Source: CAZADA01 sp964636945 (GTDB taxonomy: Bacteria; Pseudomonadota; Alphaproteobacteria; Caulobacterales; Maricaulaceae). From it: a stretch of DNA of 56,531 bases. Of the stretch, positions 1 through 8,435 are shown piece by piece. The number at the start of each line of letters is the position of its first letter. Position 1 is the stretch's first letter. The stretch lies in contig CAZWVH010000009.1 of the NCBI GenBank assembly GCA_964636945.1, positions 1 to 56,531 of the forward strand, written 5' to 3'. A program made the translations under genes and the position numbers. Under the pieces are notes generated by a model that saw only the letters and a list, made by a program, of their open reading frames with translations, had not been told where the DNA came from and ran no database searches.

Positions 1-187
1 GCAGCCTGGCCGTGGTGGTCTTGCCCACCCCGCGCACGCCGGTGAGCATGAAGGCGTGGGCGATCCGCCCGGTTTTGAAGGCGTTGGTTAACGTGGTGAC
101 CATGGCGTCTTGGCCGATTAAATCGTCAAAACGCTGGGGACGGTATTTGCGGGCGAGGACCTGATAGGTCGGCGTCGAATCAGCCAT
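1..187 (-). CDS. dnaX: DNA polymerase III subunit gamma/tau, N-terminal part
   Basis: Clamp-loader ATPase subunit of the replicative polymerase. Only the first 62 codons lie in the window; the gene continues off the left edge. The visible protein starts MADSTPTYQVLARKYRPQRF, the conserved DnaX opening, and reaches the Walker A loop GVRGVGKTT at about residues 50-58, which binds ATP. The ATG at 185-187 is the only reasonable start. The SRP RNA gene lies about 1.9 kb upstream on the same strand, a neighbourhood common in bacteria, but here two plus-strand genes sit between them. Confidence 0.95.
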   Translation of the reverse strand, partial: MADSTPTYQVLARKYRPQRFDDLIGQDAMVTTLTNAFKTGRIAHAFMLTGVRGVGKTTTARL

Positions 188-322
188 GACGCACCATACC
201 GCGCTTGTGGCCAGCCGTCACGTTCTGGTTTTGATCACTCAGATTGTGGTTGTGGATGGGCGCCGAAGGTTTTTAAGGTATTCGTCTATGGTCAATTGAG
301 GTGAATTGTTGGATGGGGTCCA

Positions 323-1588
323 ATGAACAAAAAGCTTCCGCGTGTTGTAACCCTTTCTCGCCGCCGCTTTGGTGCGATTTTCGGCGCTTTTGGACTGAGC
401 GCCGGCGCGGCGGGGTGCAAAGAGACCATCGCCATCGGCATGGGTTTACCCGCCGACGCGTTTGACGGTCCAAAGGACTACTCCCCGCCAGCGCCGCCAG
501 CACCGTTCGAGCAACGCTCCTTTTGTGAACTCTACTATGAGCGATTTGGGTCGTATCATGCGTTCGCTCTCGGCCGGTATTACGGTGTCGAGCATGCAAT
601 CGACGGCGCGCAAATCGACCTGCAAATATTCAAATTTCCCGTAGTTCGCACGCACGACATCAACTCCGATGTCATCGGATACAATCCTAATCGAACCGCC
701 ACTGAGGTTCTGTTCAAAATCAATGTCGAAGAAGGTCGGGCGGCCAAAGCAGAATTTAAACCGCGATTAACCCTCACATTCGATACCGGCGAGCGCTTTG
801 TGGTCGACGCCCGCATTGTCTACCGCAACACGTATTACTATCGAAACGAGCAAATTGGTCGAAAAAACTCCGGGCGGTACTTCGCTTTATCGATTGCCGA
901 CTGCAGTGGAATCTGCGGGTCCTTAAACCGTGCGCGTTTTCAAGGCGACCCACAAGCCGATTATGATCTCCGCGACCAAGAGGCCGACAAAGTCGCTCCG
1001 GTCGTCGCGGCCATGCGTCGGGCGTCAACGCTCACCCTTTCCGTGGTTGACATGAATGACGGTCAAGATTTTGGCAGCACGCGCATATCCCTGGCCGGCG
1101 TTAGCCGCGGCCTCGACACCGCCGCCGCCAAAAATGCCGAAGTGATGGCGCAGGAAAAAGAGACGCATTGTTATATCCCCGGAAACTCCGACATGCCCCA
1201 CGGCAAGCAGACCGTCGGCGCAGTGCCATTCTGCTTCCTCACAACGGCATGTTGCGAGGCGGTCGGCCTACCCGATGAGTGTTCCGAACTGCAAACCGCG
1301 CGCCGGTTCCGCGATCACTGGCTCGCCCATCAGCCGGGCGGACGCGCGGAGATTGACCACTACTACGCCGTCGCGCCAAAGATCGTGCAGACCATTGACG
1401 CCCAGCCTGGCGCCGCCGCATTTTGGCGCAAGCTCTATGTCACGCGGATCATCCCCTGGGTCATCCTGATCAAGCTCGGGTTTAACCGCCAGGCGCATCG
1501 CTTATACCGGCATATGGTCAGTGACCTGGAAGCGCGCGTGTGCAACCGGGCTGCGCTGGATCATGGACTGAGCACGCCGGCCGCCTAA
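323..1588 (+). CDS. Exported CFI-box-CTERM-type protein
   Basis: Protein of 421 residues and unknown function. The N-terminus has a twin-arginine-like motif (SRRRFG, residues 12-17), a hydrophobic stretch and a cysteine in SAGAAGC (about residue 32), so it may be a Tat-exported lipoprotein. The middle has no motif I recognise. The last 110 residues begin with CFLTTACCEAVGLP, followed by a RRFRDHWL helix, a DHYYAVAPKI segment and a hydrophobic WVILIKLG stretch. This is the layout of the C-terminal domain annotated as CFI-box-CTERM, whose function is unknown. Nine cysteines suggest disulphides in an oxidising compartment. The ATG follows GGGG. It stands alone between dnaX (opposite strand) and a VOC gene. 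The family assignment is from memory of the motif. Confidence 0.7.
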   Translation: MNKKLPRVVTLSRRRFGAIFGAFGLSAGAAGCKETIAIGMGLPADAFDGPKDYSPPAPPAPFEQRSFCELYYERFGSYHAFALGRYYGVEHAIDGAQIDLQIFKFPVVRTHDINSDVIGYNPNRTATEVLFKINVEEGRAAKAEFKPRLTLTFDTGERFVVDARIVYRNTYYYRNEQIGRKNSGRYFALSIADCSGICGSLNRARFQGDPQADYDLRDQEADKVAPVVAAMRRASTLTLSVVDMNDGQDFGSTRISLAGVSRGLDTAAAKNAEVMAQEKETHCYIPGNSDMPHGKQTVGAVPFCFLTTACCEAVGLPDECSELQTARRFRDHWLAHQPGGRAEIDHYYAVAPKIVQTIDAQPGAAAFWRKLYVTRIIPWVILIKLGFNRQAHRLYRHMVSDLEARVCNRAALDHGLSTPAA

Positions 1589-1654
1589 AACATTCCCATA
1601 CCGTATACGGCGCGCCATGATGTATCTTGGCCGCCAAGGGGCGAGGCATGGGCT

Positions 1655-2050
1655 ATGACAACACACGACGCACGCAATCTCATTGCTGCGGCGGCCGTCC
1701 TTGTGGTGACTGATCTGCGCCGGAGTGTTGATTGGTATGTGAACAAGCTCGCCTTTCGCTGCGCGGTGGATTGGTCGACCAACCCCACATTTCTCATTGT
1801 GCAGCGCCAAGGCGCGTCGATCATGTTGAAACAAGCCGAAGAGGCCTCGCAAGCCAATCGCACGCTGACGCCGGGTTTGGACCTGTTCGACGCATACATT
1901 TGGGTGCGCGACATTACCTCCCTGCATTATGACCTGCTCGCCCTCAACACCCCTATTCATTCCGGTCCAGCAAAACGCCCGCACGGTTGCACCGAGCTGA
2001 GTGTGATCTCACCCGACAATCATCTGATTTGCTTTGGTTTTTGCCCGTAG
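1655..2050 (+). CDS. VOC-superfamily (glyoxalase/bleomycin-resistance-like) protein
   Basis: Small 131-residue protein with one vicinal-oxygen-chelate module pair. It shows VVTDLRRSVDWYVNKLAF near the start, a strand LIVQRQGASIMLK in the middle and SPDNHLICFG at the end, matching the beta-alpha-beta-beta-beta signature. The usual terminal metal-binding glutamate (D-P-x-G-N-x-x-E pattern) is replaced, so the metal site is probably lost, as in bleomycin-binding or other non-enzymatic family members. The substrate cannot be told. It lies 66 bp after the CFI-box gene on the same strand and converges on the SRP RNA gene. Confidence 0.75.
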   Translation: MTTHDARNLIAAAAVLVVTDLRRSVDWYVNKLAFRCAVDWSTNPTFLIVQRQGASIMLKQAEEASQANRTLTPGLDLFDAYIWVRDITSLHYDLLALNTPIHSGPAKRPHGCTELSVISPDNHLICFGFCP

Positions 2051-2071
2051 ATTTGCGCACCAAACATGCGC

Positions 2072-2162
2072 GGGTGGAAAGCCGACAGCGACCCGAAGCG
2101 AACTCGTTACGGCTGCTTCCTTCCGGACCTGACCGGGTTGGCGAGAGCCTCGTCCGCCACCG
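2072..2162 (-). ncRNA. ffs: Signal recognition particle RNA (4.5S-like, small bacterial type)
   Basis: The minus strand of 2111-2134 contains the nearly invariant SRP RNA apical core, GGTCAGGTCCGGAAGG followed by AAGCAGCC. This forms the symmetric and asymmetric internal loops that bind the Ffh M domain. Flanking sequence can pair into a single long hairpin, with GGTGG near the 5' end (2157-2161 region) and CCACC near the 3' end (2073-2077), so the ends given are estimated from pairing. The RNA directs nascent membrane proteins to the translocon with Ffh and FtsY. I see no strong U-tract after it, so the true 3' end could differ by some bases. Confidence 0.93.
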
Positions 2163-2237
2163 ACCTTCCGCTTCAAATATCGGCTGAATGGGCCGCGAAC
2201 GCAAGGCGCGCCGCCGCAATTGCTGTGGGCAAGCGGA

Positions 2238-3644
2238 TTACAATCCTCGCCGCGCACGTCGGGTAAGACGGTTGAGGACCGTCCGATCGAGCCACCGGCC
2301 ACGAACCATCACGCCATCAAGGCGCAGCAAAGCATCGATATCTTGAGTCGGGTCGCTCTCCAGAAGTATCAAGTCGGCCCGAGCGCCACGAGCAACCACG
2401 CCGAACTCGCCCTCCTGACCCAACATGCGCGCGGCATCCCGCGTCGCCATTTCAAGCAGTTCAATGGGCTCGTAGCCCACCTCGCTAAGGGTCTCAAACT
2501 CATTGTGCAAAGCCAATCCCGGCAGGGCAAAAGGAGAACCCGCACGCGAACACGCCAGCAAGGGCGCGCGCGCCTCATGCAACGCCACCACCATGGCGCG
2601 TCGGGGCGTCGCTGCTGCAGCGTCACGATCCGTACGCGTTGCATAACTCGCCGCTGCTGAAGTCCACGCAGCGCGTCTCCGGTCGGTCAAATACCGCGCA
2701 GACGGACCGCGCAACGTGGCCTCGATGAATTCCGCCTGGGCGCCTGCTTGTTCATGCCACCACAATGCGGGGCAATTCCATACGCCATGACGAGCCGTCA
2801 TGGCCGCCAGCCGCGCCATGCCCGACTGCGGAGCAACACTCCAAGCCAACGCCTCGTCACCGGCGGCGCCTGCGTTGATATTGTCCAAGGGCCAATAACC
2901 AACCAGGCGGCTCAAAGCGTAACCATAGCCTGATAGTCCCTCAATCGAAGCAATGCGCTGGCTCAAGGCAATCTCAAGCGGAACGGTTGCCGGGATATCC
3001 GCCCATATGGGCGTTTCGCCGGCATGAGCTTCTTTGATCGCCTCCAGGAATGCGGAGTAGCTCAATGCCGGCCCAATCATGATGGCGTCAAACTTCGCCT
3101 CAAGCGCCATGTGAATACCGCCGCGCGCATCGCCAATGGTGATCTCTTCGTCGAGCTCAGTTTCAAATGACAAGGCGGGCGAGCTCAAATGCACCGTGGG
3201 ACCAAGCGCGTGTCCTCGCTCGATGCCGCCGGCCAATATGGCTTGGTCGATATCGCCATCCAGAGCGCGTACGGTGGTCACGCCATGGGCCACGTAAAGA
3301 ATGGGATCATCGCCAGCGCCTGGGTCGAGGCGCACATGCATGTCGACCAGGCCGGGGATCAAATACCGGCCGCCGCCTGTGATGATCTGAGCGCCCGTCG
3401 GCAATGGCGCGGTGTTGGTGGGCAGGACATCCTCGATGCGCCCATCACGCACAATCACGGTGCGTCCGGGCAATCGTGTGCGGCTGCCATCCATGGGCAG
3501 CACTGTCACATCAACAAAGACGGTCGGCGTGACCTCATCGATGGCCTCGCCTGCACACGCGACAAGGCTTAAAGCGCCAAGCACAATCATGGCTTGGCGG
3601 AGCGTTCTGCGCCACCGCTGGCTATCGCTGCCCGACTTCGTCAT
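2238..3644 (-). CDS. Amidohydrolase-like lipoprotein, predicted metal-free pseudoenzyme
   Basis: Protein of 468 residues with a basic N-terminus, hydrophobic helix and lipobox LVAC (Cys30). The body has the amidohydrolase fold: an N-terminal beta sandwich (DGRIEDV, about 68-73), the strand GLVDMH at 98-103, and a C-terminal GVVARGARADLILLESDP segment typical of imidazolonepropionase/prolidase-like members. The active site is eroded. HxH is HVR (R105). The lysine position of the xFIKV motif is M189. GHVP is ADIP (D216). SIEHL is SIEGL (G236). GTDA is SRA (R367). Only His103 remains of six usual ligands. Cleavage of a metal-dependent substrate is therefore unlikely, and a binding or structural role is inferred. 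Its first 23 bases overlap the end of the small upstream gene, so the two are probably co-transcribed. Confidence 0.85.
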   Translation of the reverse strand: MTKSGSDSQRWRRTLRQAMIVLGALSLVACAGEAIDEVTPTVFVDVTVLPMDGSRTRLPGRTVIVRDGRIEDVLPTNTAPLPTGAQIITGGGRYLIPGLVDMHVRLDPGAGDDPILYVAHGVTTVRALDGDIDQAILAGGIERGHALGPTVHLSSPALSFETELDEEITIGDARGGIHMALEAKFDAIMIGPALSYSAFLEAIKEAHAGETPIWADIPATVPLEIALSQRIASIEGLSGYGYALSRLVGYWPLDNINAGAAGDEALAWSVAPQSGMARLAAMTARHGVWNCPALWWHEQAGAQAEFIEATLRGPSARYLTDRRRAAWTSAAASYATRTDRDAAAATPRRAMVVALHEARAPLLACSRAGSPFALPGLALHNEFETLSEVGYEPIELLEMATRDAARMLGQEGEFGVVARGARADLILLESDPTQDIDALLRLDGVMVRGRWLDRTVLNRLTRRARRGL

Positions 3645-3948
3645 CGTGGCCCTTCGCTCTCCTGGGCGTGACTGGCTTTCCCAAACCCCGCGACACCGTG
3701 TCTAGGAAGCGGACATGGGCGTCAAGCGCGGCGATCAACTCGTCCGCACACGCCGCCTCAAAGGCGAGTTCTCGACAAAAGGCGACGATCCGGACCTGAC
3801 TCTCCAGCCAATCAGCGACTGCCGCATTCACCGCTCCGGCATGGGCTCTCAATTGCGGATTGACCGAACGGTGATGACAAAACGGGATTGTGGCGTCGCG
3901 CGGCGCAATCGACTGAGCAACGTGGCGGTTAGCGAACGACTGCGTCAT
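3622..3948 (-). CDS. Small hypothetical protein upstream of the amidohydrolase-like gene
   Basis: Protein of 108 residues with no signal peptide or membrane helix. It has a central helical, acidic-hydrophobic stretch (about residues 35-85, ending in DELIAALDAHVRFLDTV) and a basic tail. Short histidine-cysteine motifs (PFCHHR) occur near residue 25. I do not recognise the family. The ATG is preceded by AGAAGGGGACTTC, a good ribosome-binding site, which supports a real gene. It overlaps the following lipoprotein gene by 23 bp, so translational coupling is likely. Confidence 0.6.
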   Translation of the reverse strand: MTQSFANRHVAQSIAPRDATIPFCHHRSVNPQLRAHAGAVNAAVADWLESQVRIVAFCRELAFEAACADELIAALDAHVRFLDTVSRGLGKPVTPRRAKGHDDEVGQR

Positions 3949-4079
3949 GAAGTCCCCTTCTGCGGTGCCTGAATGATCACATTATCGCGAATGCCTCTCA
4001 TTCGCAACAAGCCGCGGAGTGAGGCATCCGTCCGAGGCGGGCCGATGACGCCGCTTTCAATGCACACTATGGTCCAGGC

Positions 4080-5018
4080 ATGACGCATGATTTTTCACCG
4101 GCCACGCCGAACCTCGCCTTTGTCCCAGCGCGACTGAGCCGAGATGATCACTTGCGGCGTGACCACACGCGCATTGAGTCACTGTTTGCGCGCGACGACG
4201 TGAAGATTTTGGTGTTTTGGCGCGGTTCGGTGCTGGTGGATCACAACAAGTCCCCGCGCCTGCTGACGGCGCCGGCGCTTGCTGGCTTAGACATTGTCGA
4301 ACGCGCTTATCTGGGCGCCGACGGTGATCAATCTCCCTGGTTCGCGGTTGGCTTAGATGCCGCCGTCCCGCCGCCCGCCCCATTTGAAGAACAGGCTTTT
4401 GCGGATGTTCGCATGTTGGCCATGGTGAGTGCAGCGGCGCGCGCAGAGCCCCTGGCGGCTGGCCGCGCCATTTTATCCTGGCATGCACGTCATGGATTTT
4501 GCGCCAATTGCGGGAGCCCCACGCAAACCACATACGCGGGGTGGCGGCGGGTGTGCGCAAATTGCAATCGCGAGCACTTCCCACGTGTCGATCCGGTGGT
4601 GATCATGGCGGTGGGGCGCGACGATCAGCTGCTATTGGGACGCCAGGCCAATTGGCCGCCCGGACGGTTTTCGTGCCTTGCCGGATTTGTGGAGCCAGGC
4701 GAGACGCCGGAAGCTGCTGTCGCCCGGGAATCCCTGGAAGAAACCGGGGTTGTTATCACGTCCACACGCTATATCGCCGCCCAGCCCTGGCCATTTCCAA
4801 CCTCGCTCATGCTGGGGTATTTGGCCGAAACCGAAAGCGAAGCGATCACGGTGGACCCCACAGAACTGGAGGACGCGCGCTGGTTCTCCCGCGACGAAGT
4901 CGCCGCAATGCTCTGTGAGAGCCACGATACCTTCGCCGGACCGCCACCCATGGCGATCGCCCACCATCTCATTCGGATCTGGCTGGAAGTGGCGGAGGCC
5001 GAATACTCCGCGCTGTAA
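4080..5018 (+). CDS. nudC: NAD(+) diphosphatase (NADH pyrophosphatase, Nudix family)
   Basis: Hydrolyses NAD(H) to AMP and NMN(H); family members also remove NAD caps from RNA. The 312-residue protein has the full NudC plan: an N-terminal domain, a zinc ribbon with Cys141/144 (CANC) and Cys159/162 (CANC), the Nudix box at about 202-224 (GFVEPGETP, then ESLEETGV), and the downstream QPWPFP motif (235-240) that marks NAD-specific members. It is probably cytoplasmic. Its stop codon ends exactly where the stop of the convergent pheA begins. There is no operon partner. Confidence 0.95.
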   Translation: MTHDFSPATPNLAFVPARLSRDDHLRRDHTRIESLFARDDVKILVFWRGSVLVDHNKSPRLLTAPALAGLDIVERAYLGADGDQSPWFAVGLDAAVPPPAPFEEQAFADVRMLAMVSAAARAEPLAAGRAILSWHARHGFCANCGSPTQTTYAGWRRVCANCNREHFPRVDPVVIMAVGRDDQLLLGRQANWPPGRFSCLAGFVEPGETPEAAVARESLEETGVVITSTRYIAAQPWPFPTSLMLGYLAETESEAITVDPTELEDARWFSRDEVAAMLCESHDTFAGPPPMAIAHHLIRIWLEVAEAEYSAL

Positions 5019-5873
5019 TCATCGCCGGTTCGCCAAGCGCACGGGATGGGCCGGGTAGGTGCCAAAGGTGCGCATATGCGCGCTGAAATAGCTCATCTCT
5101 TCGAGCGCCCGCGACAAAGCGGCCTCATCGGGATGACCTTCGACCTCCGCGAAAAACTGGCTGGCGTTGAAGTCTCCCCCCACAATGTAGCTCTCCAGCT
5201 TTGTGATGTTCACGCCATTGGTGGCGAACCCGCCCAACACTTTGTAGAGCGAGGCCGGCACATTGCGCACACGAAACAGCAGGGCGGTGACGCAAGGACC
5301 CGACCCCAATTCAGGCGTCTGGGGCAGCGCGGACATCACGACAAACCGGGTCATGTTGTGCGGATCGTCTTGGACGCGTGTGGCCAGTGACTGCAAACCA
5401 TAAAGCTCGGCGGAAATGGGCGAGGCCAGCGCGGCGTGACCGGGATCTTCGCGTTCGCCCGCCTCGCGGGCAGCCCCAGCAGTATCCATGGACTCTATCG
5501 CGCGCCAATTGCGCTGAGTGATGATCCGCCGGCATTGCGCCAACGCCATGGGGTGGCTGGCCACGGTTTTGATGGTGTCAAGCGTGGCGCCGGCCGGCGC
5601 CAGCACGTCATAGGCCACCGGCTGGAAGTGTTCGGCCACCACAAATAGTTTTGAATCGGGCAATAATCGGTGAATGTCGGCAACACGGCCAGCCACGGAA
5701 TTTTCCACCGGAATCATTGCGCGCTCGGCCTCGCCGCGCTCCACCGCGCCCATGGCGGATTCGAATGTGGGACACGCCATAGCCTCCACATCCTCAAAAA
5801 CAGCTTGGCAGGCCAAATGGGAAAAGGCCCCGGGCTCCCCCTGATACGATACGGTCGTGACCACTGGCCTCAC
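5019..5873 (-). CDS. pheA: Prephenate dehydratase
   Basis: Converts prephenate to phenylpyruvate in phenylalanine synthesis. The 284-residue monofunctional form lacks a chorismate mutase domain. The catalytic domain opens with SYQGEPGAFSH and contains PVENSVAG and the NMTRFVV motif with the catalytic Thr-Arg-Phe. A C-terminal ACT domain follows (VPASLYKVLGGFATNGVNIT, then KLESY), which normally binds phenylalanine for feedback inhibition. The start ATG overlaps the stop of kdsB by 4 bp (ATGA), so the two are translated as a coupled pair. Confidence 0.95.
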   Translation of the reverse strand: MRPVVTTVSYQGEPGAFSHLACQAVFEDVEAMACPTFESAMGAVERGEAERAMIPVENSVAGRVADIHRLLPDSKLFVVAEHFQPVAYDVLAPAGATLDTIKTVASHPMALAQCRRIITQRNWRAIESMDTAGAAREAGEREDPGHAALASPISAELYGLQSLATRVQDDPHNMTRFVVMSALPQTPELGSGPCVTALLFRVRNVPASLYKVLGGFATNGVNITKLESYIVGGDFNASQFFAEVEGHPDEAALSRALEEMSYFSAHMRTFGTYPAHPVRLANRR

Positions 5874-6607
5874 CCTCCGCCCAGCAAACGTCGCGCGCGC
5901 TGCAAATCCTCCGGCGTATCCACGCCTTCGGGATTTGACTCCACCAAAGCCACATCAATGCGCATGCCCGCTTCCAGAGCGCGCAATTGCTCCAAGCGCT
6001 CTCGTTTTTCCAGCGGTGACGGCGACAGTGTGGTGAATTTCGCCAGAGCCGCGCGGCGAAATGCATAAAGTCCGATGTGATGCCAGATTGGCCCCTCGCC
6101 TGACGGCGCAGGCGCACGCGTGAAGTACAGCGCCCGCCCAGCCTGGCCGTCTTCGCCCGCAGCAACAATGGCTTTCACGACACTTTCGCGGGCGAGTTCG
6201 TCGGGATCATGGCTCAAGCTGGCAATTGTGGCGATGTCAGCCTCTGGCGAATTGGCGAGCGCGTGCACCGCGCGCTCCAGCACAACCGGCTCCATGGTGG
6301 GCATGTCGCCTTGCACGTTGACGATCACGTCGTGCTCGCCATTGGGGTCGATGATCTGCGCGGCAGCCCACACTCGGTCTGAGCCGGACGCCAAGTTCGG
6401 ATCGGTGAGCACGGCCTTGCCGCCAGCCTGCTCCACGGCGTCCACAATCTCTTGCTCGGCTGCAGCCACATAGACTGGCCCCACATTGGCGGCGACCGAA
6501 GCGCGCCAAACGTGCACAATCATCGGCGCACCGGCGATGTCGGCCAAGGGCTTACCCGGCAATCGCGTGGACGCCATGCGGGCGGGAATCACGATTAATG
6601 CGCTCAT
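5870..6607 (-). CDS. kdsB: 3-deoxy-manno-octulosonate cytidylyltransferase
   Basis: Activates Kdo with CTP to CMP-Kdo for the LPS inner core. The protein starts MSALIVIPARMASTRLPGKP, the nucleotide-binding loop of the family, and contains VNVQGDMP for metal/CTP binding and IWHHIGLYAFRR near residue 170. I chose the ATG at 6605-6607 (245 aa), preceded by GAAAG about 10 bases upstream, over an in-frame TTG five codons earlier. It is first in a two-gene unit with pheA. The pairing with phenylalanine synthesis is a positional habit of alphaproteobacteria rather than a pathway link. Confidence 0.95.
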   Translation of the reverse strand: MSALIVIPARMASTRLPGKPLADIAGAPMIVHVWRASVAANVGPVYVAAAEQEIVDAVEQAGGKAVLTDPNLASGSDRVWAAAQIIDPNGEHDVIVNVQGDMPTMEPVVLERAVHALANSPEADIATIASLSHDPDELARESVVKAIVAAGEDGQAGRALYFTRAPAPSGEGPIWHHIGLYAFRRAALAKFTTLSPSPLEKRERLEQLRALEAGMRIDVALVESNPEGVDTPEDLQRARRLLGGG

Positions 6608-6784
6608 GGAAGTGTCTTTCAACGACCTGACAAGGCGCTGGCGTTAACGTGCGCGACGTTGGGCCGCAAGTGTTCTTACGCAGAAGGCGTTTAGTTAGTT
6701 GTTTCAGCTTTCTGTTATTGTCCGCGGGCTTCCCGCATGGCACACACACGCGCAAATGACCGCTAGCGTTCAGGAGACATGCTC

Positions 6785-7552
6785 ATGAGTGAGCTGTTTT
6801 GGAATAAGATTTTCGGCGCCGTCCTTGGGACCGCGCTCGTCTTGTTCACATTGTCCACTTTTTCAGACATCTTTTTCAATCCCGCCAGCGGGGGCGGTCA
6901 TGGTGGCGAACACGGCGAGGAGCATGGTGAAACCACCGTCGCCGCGAAGGGTCCATTTCCAGGCTATCCGATTGAACTGCCTGAAGGCGGAGCCGCCAGC
7001 GCCGCTCCTGTTGAAGAAGGCCCGGTCGACTACGGAACACTTCTGCGCCAGGCCAGCGTCAGTGATGGCGAAGCGGTTTTTAACGCCAATTGCGCGACCT
7101 GTCACAATGTGACGCCTGACGGCGCGCAAACCCAGGCCCCGCGATTATGGGACATTGTGGGCCGTCCACCCGCCAGCGTCAGTGACTACGCCAACTATTC
7201 CGCAGCGTTGCAGGATGCCGGTTACGATTGGACGTACGAGCATCTCGACGGATTCATTGAGCGTCCTGGACGTTATGTGCGCGGGACCAACATGGCGTTC
7301 CTCGGTTTGCGCCAGCAAGGCATGCGCATGGACGTGATCGCCTATTTGCGCTCATTGTCCGATAACCCACAGCCCTTACCCGAGCCTTTGCCGGAAGAGG
7401 CTGAGGCGCCTGTCGAGGTCGATGTCGACGGTGCTGATGCTGATGGCGAAGCAACTGATGGCGAAACGACCGACGAAGTTGCGCCTGAGGATGATGCCGA
7501 CGAAGATGCAACCGCCGATGAAACGCCCGAGGCGGACGACGGATCGCAATAG
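6785..7552 (+). CDS. Membrane-anchored mono-haem cytochrome c with acidic tail
   Basis: Electron carrier of the CycM/cytochrome c-552 type. An uncleaved N-terminal helix (about residues 9-32) anchors it. A His-Gly-Glu linker (38-50) and a spacer follow, then the class I cytochrome domain with haem motif CATCH (103-107) and the axial methionine in GTNMAF (Met170). Residues 196-255 form a very acidic, low-complexity tail rich in Asp, Glu, Ala and Thr, which is unusual. It likely shuttles electrons between the bc1 complex and terminal oxidase in the periplasm. I chose the second ATG (6785), 8 bases after AGGAG; the first ATG (6779) is too close to that site. Confidence 0.88.
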   Translation: MSELFWNKIFGAVLGTALVLFTLSTFSDIFFNPASGGGHGGEHGEEHGETTVAAKGPFPGYPIELPEGGAASAAPVEEGPVDYGTLLRQASVSDGEAVFNANCATCHNVTPDGAQTQAPRLWDIVGRPPASVSDYANYSAALQDAGYDWTYEHLDGFIERPGRYVRGTNMAFLGLRQQGMRMDVIAYLRSLSDNPQPLPEPLPEEAEAPVEVDVDGADADGEATDGETTDEVAPEDDADEDATADETPEADDGSQ

Positions 7553-7589
7553 ACGTTAGCGGGTCTCGAACTCGTCCCTGCACCGCAGA

Positions 7590-8435
7590 TTATAGTCGCT
7601 TGATGGATGAGATCGGGCCGGCGACCTTGGCAATGCGATCACGCGCCTGCGCTAATGGCTCAACCGCCACACACATGTGATGAGCATTGGCGTGCAACAG
7701 TCGCTCTGGATCGAGCATGACGCCAACATGGCCTTTCCAGAAGACGATGTCCCCACGCGCCAATCGGGCCGTGTCGTGGTCGATGGCCCCACCCAGCGCG
7801 CGTTCCTGCATGTCGGCGTCGCGCGGGCACGCAAAGCCGCCAGCGTGGAGCGCTGATTGCACTAGCCCAGAACAATCACACCCCAGCGATTCGCGGCCGC
7901 CCCACAGATAGGGCGCGCCCAAAAACGACTCCGCCACCGCCACCCAATCGTCAGCTGCATGATCAAGCGCGCACAGATGGTCGGCATAAACCCAGCCCCC
8001 CCGTGACAACCGCGCAAAGCCATTTTGAACCTCACCCGTCGTCGACACCTCTCCATTCCGGCTGATGAGAAAGTGCGGGGCGGATTTCACTTTGGCTTGG
8101 CTGAAGACGTAGGTGCGCAGGGCGCACACGCGGTGGGATGGCGCAATCACGGGTGCGCTCAAGGCGTCCATCTCCACATAGCCCACATAGCCGTCAACGC
8201 GCAGCTGGCCCCAGGCCCAGCCTTCGAACTCTTCGTAAACCTCGAACACTTCGCCGTGCAGTGCTTGGGTCACCATTTCCGCATCGCCGATAGCCTCCCG
8301 GCGCATCGCCGCCACGCCCGCGCTCACTTGGTATGCCGTAGAGCTGACATATCGGGGCGCGTCCAGCACATCACGCAAGTGCTCGGCGGCCAAATCTTCG
8401 CGAACAGGCGTTATGCGGCGGTCGACATGGGACAT
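7590..8435 (-). CDS. NlpC/P60 family cell-wall peptidase with SH3-like domains
   Basis: Protein of 281 residues without an obvious signal peptide. Two SH3-like modules occupy residues 35-155 (LHGEVFEVYEEFEGW, then WVYADHL). The C-terminal NlpC/P60 domain has the catalytic Cys188 (CDCSGLVQ), His236 (GHVGVML) and a third polar residue around His248 (LLHANAHH). This layout matches YkfC-type gamma-D-glutamyl-diaminopimelate peptidases that trim recycled muropeptides in the cytoplasm. It is third in an operon after an M17 aminopeptidase and a MarR regulator, overlapping the regulator by 25 bp, which fits peptide recycling. The exact substrate is inferred. Confidence 0.88.
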   Translation of the reverse strand: MSHVDRRITPVREDLAAEHLRDVLDAPRYVSSTAYQVSAGVAAMRREAIGDAEMVTQALHGEVFEVYEEFEGWAWGQLRVDGYVGYVEMDALSAPVIAPSHRVCALRTYVFSQAKVKSAPHFLISRNGEVSTTGEVQNGFARLSRGGWVYADHLCALDHAADDWVAVAESFLGAPYLWGGRESLGCDCSGLVQSALHAGGFACPRDADMQERALGGAIDHDTARLARGDIVFWKGHVGVMLDPERLLHANAHHMCVAVEPLAQARDRIAKVAGPISSIKRL

